NCBI GenBank assembly: GCA_018829445.1
Contig: JAHJTV010000080.1
Coordinates: 1 to 64,000 of the forward strand
DNA: 64,000 nucleotides
Direction: 5' to 3'
From: a bacterium
GTDB taxonomy: Bacteria > SAR324 > XYD2-FULL-50-16
Shown here: positions 1 through 8,000 of the stretch, in pieces
How positions within the stretch are numbered: position 1 is the stretch's first letter
How the letters are laid out: each line of letters begins with the position of its first letter
The notes under the pieces: model-generated
What the model was told of the DNA's origin: nothing
Databases searched by the model: none
Seen by the model: the letters and a program-made list of their open reading frames with translations, nothing else
Program-made: the position numbers and the translations under genes

Positions 1-126
1 ACATTACTCCGCCATGAGTCCAAGGCTCGATACGGGTGGGTGGCTAGCCCTTACACAGATGCTTCTCAGCATCTATTCCCTACAGGGACTTTCACCCTGC
101 CAGATACACCGAGCTTTCCTCGGCGC
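1..126 (-). other. Start of next integron cassette; possible group II intron-like fragment
   Basis: This end of the window follows the R' end of the neighbouring attC-like site, so on the minus strand it should be the beginning of the next cassette. I find no convincing protein in it. On the minus strand it contains GGGTGAAAGTCCC, then GGGCTAGCCACC and GTATCGAG, short blocks that remind me of domain I of bacterial group II introns. The intron 5' signature (GTGYG) is not at the expected place, and the rest lies outside the window, so this is a weak resemblance only. Confidence 0.25.
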
Positions 127-200
127 GATAACGCCGCACATAAGCCGCTGGTTTTGCTGCGTAGCGGCGAAACCAGTCGGTCTTGATGTGCTTGTTATAC
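127..200 (-). mobile_element. attC-like integron recombination site (distal)
   Basis: An imperfect palindrome with the attC layout. Outer arms ATAAC (128-132) and GTTAT (194-198) are the R boxes. Inside them pair GCACAT (136-141) with ATGTGC (186-191), GCCG (144-147) with CGGT (178-181), and CTGGTTT (148-154) with AAACCAG (170-176), leaving a loop at 155-169. On the minus strand the right side reads GCGGCTTA then GCGTTA-like sequence, as in aadA-type attC sites, which orients the array on the minus strand, the same direction as the genes. It shares the blocks AAGACCGAC and GCGGCTTA with the second site at 814-888. The R' core reads GTTATCG on the minus strand, not strict GTTRRRY. Confidence 0.72.
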
Positions 201-230
201 CTTACATTTTTGATTTGAATAAACTTACTT

Positions 231-794
231 TTAAGATTCAACTTTCTTAAAACGCGATTTTAAAAAGGTTCTTGCCAAAAGAATACAAAGTAGACCATTT
301 ATTCCAAGCCATAAACTATCAAGTGTACCTCCGGGAATCCAACGGACATCAGCACGATCAAATAAATCCCAAACCAAATGTGAACCTAATCCAAGACCAA
401 ATGCCGAAATTATTGCTGCAGGCAAGAATGATTTTAAGCGCCTTGCCACAAACAACAGGATGAAAAATACAATTCCACTGTGAAAAACTGGATTTCTATG
501 GCTGCCAATACCAAAAAACTTAATGTCCAAATCAGAAAATACAGTCCCCAAATAACAAGGAATTAAGGCTACAAGGAATAGTGTAAGAATCTTGAAACGA
601 GATGTATCTTTACTTGAAAAAGTGTAAACAAATCCCATTAGCATGATGATTCCGACAAGACTATGTGCAGCTCTGTAAAAGCTCTTTTGCTCGAAAAGCT
701 CAAGCACAGCATAGTTTAGCAAAATAGCAACCAACAAAAATCCGGCTAAGATTAGTATAGGTTTCTTTGATTTTTTTAATATACCATCAAGCAT
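231..794 (-). CDS. Integron cassette gene: multi-pass inner-membrane protein, weakly YdjM-like
   Basis: A 187-residue protein with about five hydrophobic segments (residues about 12-32, 45-60, 68-86, 104-140, 160-175). In the middle are acidic and histidine residues in the order SDLD, SHRNPVFHS and GSHLVWDLFD, with spacing that recalls the YdjM/DUF457 family of membrane-bound putative metal-dependent hydrolases, where Asp and His bind metal. I see that pattern but cannot confirm the family. The ATG start at 794 lies about 20 bases from the core of the upstream attC (814), and the stop lies 30 bases from the next attC, exactly the compact layout of a gene cassette. Cassette genes usually depend on an outside promoter; none is obvious here. 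Function unknown. Confidence 0.7.
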   Translation of the reverse strand: MLDGILKKSKKPILILAGFLLVAILLNYAVLELFEQKSFYRAAHSLVGIIMLMGFVYTFSSKDTSRFKILTLFLVALIPCYLGTVFSDLDIKFFGIGSHRNPVFHSGIVFFILLFVARRLKSFLPAAIISAFGLGLGSHLVWDLFDRADVRWIPGGTLDSLWLGINGLLCILLARTFLKSRFKKVES

Positions 795-813
795 CTTTAC
801 ATCTGTTTTTAGG

Positions 814-888
814 GTATAACGTCTAGCTAAGCCGCCACAGCCGCCGGCTTTTTGGCGGATGTGGTCGGTCTTTAGCCTTTTGTTGGGC
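814..888 (-). mobile_element. attC-like integron recombination site (proximal)
   Basis: A second attC-type hairpin. The R boxes are GTATAAC (814-820) and GTTGGGC (882-888); the latter fits GTTRRRY. Internal arms pair GCTAA (826-830) with TTAGC (872-876), GCCG (831-834) with CGGT (866-869), CCACA (835-839) with TGTGG (860-864), and GCCGC with GCGG around the terminal loop. The TAA stop of the neighbouring FRG gene lies inside the hairpin at 872-874, a common arrangement in integron cassettes. The two sites differ in their terminal arms but share internal blocks, as expected for attC sites of one array. Confidence 0.75.
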
Positions 889-1900
889 CGTCATTTGACA
901 ATTCAGAATATTCTTTCCTTTGTTCTGATACAAAACGACATTTGACCCTACTCGGAGTCAGAGCAGGCCCCTCATTCCATTTTTTGATTATTAAATTTTT
1001 AATTTCATCCGAAAATTCCAACTGCTTTTCTTTCACCGTATATCCATAGTGATTAAGAAATTTGATGACCTCGGAAGGAGTTTTCCATACTTTAGGAATC
1101 CAATGCTTTTCAAAACACACCTCCAAAACTTCTTTGTCAATTTCTGCAGACCGTCTAATTTCCTGGGAAATGTCATCCACAGGGTTTTTAGGAAATAATT
1201 TCGCGCCACCTTCAAAAATATTAAAATACTTTTCTGATTCTTTGCGATTAACTCTAATAAATTGATGGCTTACAAAAGGTTTTTTATTGAAGTTCTCTTC
1301 ATACCCAATCCAGAGAGAATAGGCTTTTTGAGCATCAGGGCGGGGAAGAGCCTGAAAACCAATCGCATTGAAGTCTGGTGGATTTCCACTATTAAGAAAG
1401 GCTTTGAGGTTAACAGTATATAAGACAGCCTCTCGACTCTCGTCAATAATGGGTAAGTATTCTCCAGCTTTGTTCTTCTCGCATAAAGCAAAAAACATCG
1501 CGACATCTTTGGATCTACTAACATCAATCATAGCTGTTGCGAATTCATAGTGTGCAGATAGCCCTTCCATATCGATTTTAAATCGCTTCCCATCAATATA
1601 CCACCTCTGCAAATAACAAATTATCGGATGCCCAGCCATTAACTTGTAAAATTCATATTTCTTCAGTAAGTCAGTTAAATACTTTATTTGAGTTATTGGC
1701 TTTCTGAATAAAGTAGGTAAGCACTCATTATAAAAAACCGGTTGCCCGCGATACAATCGAGGCGAAAACTCAAGCCCTGGAAGTAGACAAAAATGTTCGT
1801 CATCAGTTTGGACAACACATAAAGAGTCCGGGTCTTCTGAACTTACGCAAAAGTATTGATTTATCCAACATTTGTCATTTAGATTTTCATCAGGAAGCAA
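872..1900 (-). CDS. Integron cassette gene: FRG-domain protein
   Basis: A 342-residue soluble protein. Residues about 49-67 contain LYRGQPVFYNECLPTLFR, which matches the start of the FRG domain, named for its Phe/Tyr-Arg-Gly motif. Further on, the segment around residues 116-147 (HYEFATAMIDVSRSKDVAMFF) fits the second FRG block, where HYG.PT.LLDWT.. is usual; here several positions differ. FRG proteins are frequent in defence islands and mobile elements, but their biochemical role is poorly known. There is no in-frame ATG before residue about 90, so the start is most likely the TTG at 1900; an in-frame stop lies 18 bases further upstream. The stop codon is inside the attC. It is the first cassette after the attI-like core. 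Confidence 0.75.
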   Translation of the reverse strand: MLPDENLNDKCWINQYFCVSSEDPDSLCVVQTDDEHFCLLPGLEFSPRLYRGQPVFYNECLPTLFRKPITQIKYLTDLLKKYEFYKLMAGHPIICYLQRWYIDGKRFKIDMEGLSAHYEFATAMIDVSRSKDVAMFFALCEKNKAGEYLPIIDESREAVLYTVNLKAFLNSGNPPDFNAIGFQALPRPDAQKAYSLWIGYEENFNKKPFVSHQFIRVNRKESEKYFNIFEGGAKLFPKNPVDDISQEIRRSAEIDKEVLEVCFEKHWIPKVWKTPSEVIKFLNHYGYTVKEKQLEFSDEIKNLIIKKWNEGPALTPSRVKCRFVSEQRKEYSELSNDGPTKG

Positions 1901-2023
1901 ACCAGTTGCATATTGTTAAATCGTTGGAATACTTTTGCCCGATGGGACTGATATTTCGATGTATTTATTCAATTTATTTTTCTAATTATTATAGAATTGA
2001 TTGACGGAAATGTAATTATCAGC

Positions 2024-2043
2024 ACCCAACTTTTTGTTATACC
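2024..2043 (-). mobile_element. attI-like core at the head of the cassette array
   Basis: On the minus strand this reads ATAACAAAAAGTTGGGT. The last seven bases fit GTTRRRY, and the preceding AACAAA resembles the AACAAAGTTRRRY core of attI sites. It sits where the first cassette should begin, 120 bases upstream of the FRG gene start. No attC-type long palindrome surrounds it, which favours attI over attC. No intI reading frame follows on the plus strand, so the assignment rests on the short core and on position. Confidence 0.35.
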
Positions 2044-2648
2044 GGTGTTTGGAAACATTTACCGGAAAGCTGCTACGGTTTGTGGCGTTGTTAATGCTGA
2101 TTAAGCCGTATTTAACAAAAAAAACTATTGGTAATTGCCAGTATATGATCCCATCTTAGCGAAGGTATTTGACTGCATTTTTCGCCTTAAAGGGCAAAAA
2201 TGTTGTTTGATCGGTTGGGAAAAATTTATATATATTTTCACAACCGCAGTAAGATTACTGAAGGCTATCATCTTTGTCAAAACCTATTGAAAACATATGG
2301 GAAATGTGCACAAAAGCGGTGGGGATTAGGATTGTTACCAGGGTTGATAGGAGGCAGTCTGTTTCAAGGCTGTTTTGATTGTCTACATTGGGAATCTTTG
2401 TTTTATCGGGTTTTGAGAATTCTATTAGTGCAGGATTCGTCGGACTGGCAAGCTGTCAGACTGGATGTGAGATAAAGCCAAACGATTCAAAGTTCAATTG
2501 GTTTTCCGGTTGATTGAATCTTCGACTGACGATAGTATTATAGGTGGCCATCACTCCATCTTTGCCTATTATTGTTCAACGCTGAATGATGGAGGATTGA
2601 TAGTCTTTCGGAGGTGGTTTTTTAATTAGTCTCGGAGGCATATTGGTT
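2044..2648. other. Intergenic stretch beyond the array; no integrase
   Basis: This 600-base stretch is where a divergent integrase gene would be expected on the plus strand. I read all frames and see no tyrosine-recombinase motifs. An open frame of 91 codons at 2200-2475 has no recognisable motif, no ribosome binding site and an unusual composition (many Leu, Cys and Trp), so I do not call it a gene. A GGAGG at 2634-2638 belongs to the following phosphatase gene. Confidence 0.6.
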
Positions 2649-3080
2649 ATGATCGCTTATTTTGTTCAACATGGTCTTGCTATGACGAAGGAAGAAGGCC
2701 CGAGCCGCCGGTTGTCGCAAGATGGAAGGAAGGAAGTCGAATGTATGGCGCGCTATCTGCGAAAACAAGATCTCGCAATCAGGGAAGTTTATCACAGTGG
2801 AAAAACAAGAGCCAAAGAAACCGCACAGATATTTGCCGAACAACTCGGGAATTGCGGAATTCGTGAACTATCCGGAATGAGTCCTAATGATGATGTCAGA
2901 GGATTTGCTTCGACCTTGAAATTTGATAACACAATGTACGTCGGGCATTTACCCCATCTGGGAAAGGCCATTTCTTATTTGATTACCGGTAATGAAAACC
3001 AAAACCTTGTCAAACTCGCAAATAGTGGAGTGGTTTGTGTTGAAAAGGGGAGTGCCGGAGTATATATCGATGGTTTTTAA
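2649..3080 (+). CDS. sixA: Phosphohistidine phosphatase SixA-like, possibly frameshifted at its 3' end
   Basis: A 143-residue histidine phosphatase-superfamily protein. It begins MIAYFVQHGLA; the catalytic His is kept but the usual RHG is QHG. Further on come PSRRLSQDGRKE, SGKTRAKETAQ and the second catalytic region VGHLPHLGK, all in SixA order. SixA dephosphorylates phosphohistidine, for example on phosphotransfer proteins. The ATG at 2649 is preferred over TTG at 2643 on codon grounds; GGAGG lies at 2634. The protein stops at IDGF within a run of five Ts (3074-3078). One additional T would give IDGFLKPSLCEV, which resembles the hydrophobic-Pro-x-Leu ending of SixA proteins, so a frameshift or homopolymer miscall is possible. 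Confidence 0.8.
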   Translation: MIAYFVQHGLAMTKEEGPSRRLSQDGRKEVECMARYLRKQDLAIREVYHSGKTRAKETAQIFAEQLGNCGIRELSGMSPNDDVRGFASTLKFDNTMYVGHLPHLGKAISYLITGNENQNLVKLANSGVVCVEKGSAGVYIDGF

Positions 3081-3304
3081 AACCTTCCCTATGCGAAGTC
3101 TGACAGAAAAATATGGAGACCCCACTACACAAGACCACCTCCGGTTGAAGACTGGAGTGATTATGATGAAGTCACAAATGATGGTTTGAATACAAATTAA
3201 GGGAGATTGAATAAGTATACTAACCAAGCGTCACATCGTTTGCATACTTAGTCAATATCCCCTTCTTCTCCTATGATGTATCTGGATAGAACCCAGTGAG
3301 GCGG

Positions 3305-4810
3305 TTATCTGCGCAGTTCTTTTCTGAGGATTTTGCCGATGGCGTTTCTGGGGATGGAATTAATAAATTCGATGTGTTTGGGGCATTTATAATCTGCAAG
3401 ATAGTCCTTGCAATGTTCGATGATCTCCTCTTCATTCACGTTATTACCTGGCTGGGTGGCGATGAATGCTTTGATCTCCTCACCCATGATTCTGTCTTGA
3501 ATACCAATCACAGCCACATCGGAGACAGCGGGGTGGCGCAGCAGAACCTCTTCTATGTCTCGCGGAATGATGTTAAATCCGCCCCGGATAATTACATCTT
3601 TTTTGCGGTCAACAATGTACAGGTATCCCTCCTCATCCATTTTCACCATGTCGCCGGTGTAAAGCCAGCCGTCCCTAAATGCCTGTTTGGTCAGTACAGG
3701 AAGATTGTAATATCCGGGAGAAACGCTGGGGCCGAAAACGATTAATTCTCCGACCTCGTTAACGCCGACTTCCTCGTCATTCTCGTCTACTATCTTTATT
3801 TCAACATCCGGCAAGGCTTGCCCAATAGAGCCTGGTTTTATGGGTCTGTTCCGGTAGTGTGCCGTGACAATGGGGCCGGCCTCAGACAGACCATAACCCT
3901 GATAGATTCTGCAACCGAATTTTCCTTCAAACTCCTGCATTACTTCGGCAGTTAGGGGAGCAGCTCCACTGACACATTCCTTGAGAGAGGAAAGATCGTA
4001 TTTAGCCGTTATGTCAGGGTTGTTTAACAATAGGGTAAAAATCGTGGGAACAGCGGCAAAACCGGTTATTTTGTACTTTTCAATCAGTTGACAGGCTTTT
4101 TCAACCTCAAACCAGGGTATCATCACATTGAGATTGGGATACATAAATCCCATATTCATCACTGTCAACCCGAAGGAGTGAGAAAGGGGGAGCAGGAACA
4201 AACTGGCTTCGTTCGGATCACGCTGATGGTCAAGTTTTGAAGAACTGAGGGCATTGCTGTACAGGTTCTTGTGTGTTAAAATAACACCCTTGGGGTCACC
4301 TGTGGTTCCCGAAGTATAAAGCAGCACCGCCATGTGATTTTCTTCCAGCTTAATATCCGGCTTTTCCACAGGCGAGTTTTTCATCAATTCGGACATGGAA
4401 AGTGTTCCCGGAATCTCTTCATTACCGGTGACGATAACATGCTTCAATGAGCGAACATCTTTTTTGGCGGAATTGATGGTCTCCAGAAACTCTTTATCGG
4501 TTATAACGGCAGTTGCTTCGGAGTTTGTGAGAATATGGGCTACCTCCTTGGCATCCAGAAGAAAAAGAGTTGGTACAACAATGGCACTGATTCTCAGCAA
4601 AGCCTGGTAACTGATCAAGACTTCCGGAGAGTTTTTCAGCATCACTACCACCCTGCTCTTGGGTTTGATCCCCAGTTTTGCCAGTCCATTTGCAAGTTGA
4701 TTAGCGGATGTGATAAGTTGCAGATTCGTGTAATATTGATCTTCATAGACAATGGCAGGAATTTCACCAAATTTTATGTAATTCTGATCAGCTAGTTCTA
4801 CTAAATTCAT
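3305..4810 (-). CDS. AMP-forming acyl-CoA synthetase (fatty-acid CoA ligase type)
   Basis: A 501-residue adenylate-forming enzyme of full family length. The P-loop-like A3 motif YTSGTTGDPKG lies near residue 166, the A5 motif YGLSEAGP near 307, the A7 motif YTGD near 393, and the catalytic lysine region IPRNAIGKILRKELRR ends the protein. It would activate a carboxylic acid, probably a medium- or long-chain fatty acid, to the acyl-CoA via an acyl-adenylate; substrate cannot be read from sequence. CGGAG precedes the ATG by five bases. It is a single-gene unit: the neighbours on each side are on the other strand. No membrane segment, so cytoplasmic. Confidence 0.88.
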   Translation of the reverse strand: MNLVELADQNYIKFGEIPAIVYEDQYYTNLQLITSANQLANGLAKLGIKPKSRVVVMLKNSPEVLISYQALLRISAIVVPTLFLLDAKEVAHILTNSEATAVITDKEFLETINSAKKDVRSLKHVIVTGNEEIPGTLSMSELMKNSPVEKPDIKLEENHMAVLLYTSGTTGDPKGVILTHKNLYSNALSSSKLDHQRDPNEASLFLLPLSHSFGLTVMNMGFMYPNLNVMIPWFEVEKACQLIEKYKITGFAAVPTIFTLLLNNPDITAKYDLSSLKECVSGAAPLTAEVMQEFEGKFGCRIYQGYGLSEAGPIVTAHYRNRPIKPGSIGQALPDVEIKIVDENDEEVGVNEVGELIVFGPSVSPGYYNLPVLTKQAFRDGWLYTGDMVKMDEEGYLYIVDRKKDVIIRGGFNIIPRDIEEVLLRHPAVSDVAVIGIQDRIMGEEIKAFIATQPGNNVNEEEIIEHCKDYLADYKCPKHIEFINSIPRNAIGKILRKELRR

Positions 4811-5015
4811 AAAAACTCCGAATTGTTCAACTGGAAATGGACTCCATTTGGCTCATTTATAGATTTTAAGCCAGATTTTCGCCCTTTGTCTGACGATCTG
4901 TAAAGTGAATATTCTTCGGAATCAAGATTCCTGTTGTCAAATCGGCAAAAAGAGAATAGAAAAAAGGGCTATTATTAACCGACATCAAACGTTTTTAATT
5001 AAAGGCAACTGAGTA

Positions 5016-8000
5016 ATGACTTCGGCAATATCACTTTTTCATCCCTTGATTCAGAAATGGTTTCTGCAGAATTTCGAGCAGCCCACCGATATTCAAAATC
5101 AGTCCTGGCCCAAGATTGCCAGTAAAGAGCATGTTCTGATTACAGCGCCTACGGGAAGCGGGAAAACGCTGACAGCCTTTTTATGGGCGATTAACCAATT
5201 GGTTACCGAAAACCGGACCACCGAACAGACCAGTGTCCTTTATGTCTCGCCCTTGAAAGCGTTGAATAACGATATTCTCCGCAATCTGAACCAGCCACTG
5301 TCAGCTATTAAAACAGTGTTTGAAAAAGCCGGTCAAGAATTTCCGTTAATCCGGGTGTCTACCCGTAGTGGGGACACCTCTCAGTCAGATCGGCGCCGCA
5401 TGCTGCGTCATCCCCCTGAAATACTGATTACAACGCCCGAAAGTTTCAACCTGCTGTTAAGTTCCCAATCGGGGCGGACCATCCTTACCACTCTTTCAAC
5501 CGTTATTCTTGATGAGATTCATGCTGTTGTCGGAGATAAACGGGGAACACATCTTATTACTGCAGTGGATCGACTGGTACGTCTCTCGGGGGAGTTTCAA
5601 AGGATTGCGTTGTCGGCAACGGTCAAACCCCTGGAAGTGGTAGCAGATTTCACAGGGGGGTTTGAACTGGCTGGGGGTAAACAAGCACCTGATTACAAGC
5701 CGAGGAAAGTCTCCATCGTCCAATCTGACACCCGGAAGGAATATGATATCAAGGTTAAATTTCCGGAAAATGAGATTCGCAAGGATATTGAAGATTCGCT
5801 CTGGGAGACTTTGGCGGAGGAGTTTACCGGCATTATCCGGAAGAATCGATCCACGCTCCTGTTTGCCAACAGCAGAAAACTAAGTGAGAAGCTCACCTAC
5901 CTGATTAATAATGCTGCAAAACAACAACTGGCTTATTCACATCACGGGTCTCTTTCCAAACAGATTCGGGAAGAGGTGGAACAGAAACTCAAGAACGGCG
6001 AGTTAAAAGCGATTGTTGCCACCAGTTCTCTGGAAATGGGGATCGATATTGGTGATCTCGATGAGGTTGTGTTGATTCAATCCCCACCGTCTGTCTCTTC
6101 AGCCATTCAAAGAGTTGGAAGGGCTGGACATCATGTTGGCGAAATCAGCAGAGGAACCATCTTTCCCAGCCATGCCCAGGATTTTATCAGCTCTGCGGTC
6201 TTGGCCGAAGCCATTACTGCGCAGAATATAGAAGAGATAAAACCGATTCGATGTCCGCTGGATGTCCTGGCGCAAGTGTTGATATCCATGATAGGTGTTG
6301 AAACCTGGGATATCGACGAGCTGTTGTGCTGGGTAAAAACAAGCTATCCTTATCGTCAACTCTCCAAAGAGCAGTTCGATATTGTACTGAATATGCTGGC
6401 CGGGAGATACGCCGATAGCAGAATCAGGGAGCTCAAACCGAGGATCTCCATTGATCGTCTGGATAATACGGTAACGGGAAAGAAAGGATCTTTACTAGCC
6501 GTTTATATGTCAGGGGGAACCATTCCCGACCGGGGTTATTTCCAATTAAGGCACCAGGAGACGGGTGCCAGAATCGGTGAGTTGGATGAGGAGTACGTTT
6601 GGGAAGCACAGATCGGTCAAGTGGCCACTCTGGGGACTCAAAACTGGAAGATTCAGAGAATTACCCATAATGACGTATTTGCGACACCGGTTGGCGCCAA
6701 TATCATGGATACTCCGTTCTGGAAGAGTGAGGAATACGGTCGCGATTTCCATCTTTCCCAGGGAATCTCCACATTTCTTGAACAGGCTAATGATCGCCTG
6801 CAGGAACCGGGGTATGAAGAGGAGTTAAAGCAGAAGTATCATATGAACTCGGTAGCAGCCCGAGAATTGATTAGATTCCTGTCCCGACAAAAGGATGAAA
6901 CGCTTTCGGACTTGCCCCATAGACATCATATTCTATTCGAGTTTGTGAAATCTGGTCCGGATGGGGCTCCGGGAACTCAACTGGTGATTCACACTCTCTG
7001 GGGTGGAAAACTGAATAGACCGTTTGCCATGGCCTTGGACGCCGCCTGGGAAGAAAAGTACGAGGAACGGCTGGAAGTATTTCCGGGTAATGACTGTGTT
7101 ATTCTTCAGCTAGCCCACCAGATGCAGCCGGAAGCAATTCTCTCGATGGTTACCGGTGCTTCGGTGGAAACATTGCTGCGCAAAAGACTGGAAGATTCCG
7201 GTTTTTTCGGAGCACGGTTCAGAGAGTGTGCAGGGCGTGCCTTGTTGATTACCAGGAATAAAATCAGTGAGCGCATGCCTTTGTGGATGACACGGCTGCG
7301 GTCGCAAAAGTTGCTTGAAGGGGTACTTCATTACGATGATTTTCCTATTCTCCTGGAAACCTGGCGCACCTGTCTCCAGGACGAGTTTGACCTGGCAAAT
7401 CTGCAACTGATGCTAAGTGAGCTGGAATCCGGGGCAATTACCTGGTCCATTACCAATACTTCCGGTCCCAGTCCATTTGCAACCGGAATGACATGGAACC
7501 AGATCAACAAATACATGTACCAGCTCGATCAACCGGCATCATCCCCTTCATCACTCAGCGGCAATCTGTTGCGGGATGTCGTTTTTACTCCCGATCTCAG
7601 ACCAGCCATTTCCCCGGAGATTATTGAGCGATTCGAGTTGAAGCGACAGCGGCTCTATCCCGGATACTCTCCACAAACCGCACGGGATCTGGTTGATTGG
7701 GTCAAGGAACGGATAGCTCTTCCCAAGTCGGAGTGGATCAGACTGAAAGAGGCTATCACGCGTGATAATCCCAATGATGGAGATGAGGTTATCAAAGCCG
7801 CTTTGGAGAAGCTGGTGGAAATCAAGCCAGCGAAAACTAAAAGTTCTTTTATCATTTCCCTGGAGTTGCTGCCAAAAATAAGGGATGGATTTTATCGGCC
7901 CGGTTATTATCTTTCATCGGTTCAGGTAGATAGCAGGAAACCGGCGCAGGTTGAACCGGAACCTCAATCGGATTCTAATGGGAGATCCTTTGAAATCGAC

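Noticed and set aside
2200..2475. A 91-codon plus-strand frame where an integrase would be expected.
   Set aside because: No tyrosine-recombinase motif, odd composition, no ribosome binding site.
3100..3199. An open stretch after sixA reading WRPHYTRPPPVEDW.
   Set aside because: No start codon and in a different frame from both the present and the corrected SixA frame; probably chance.
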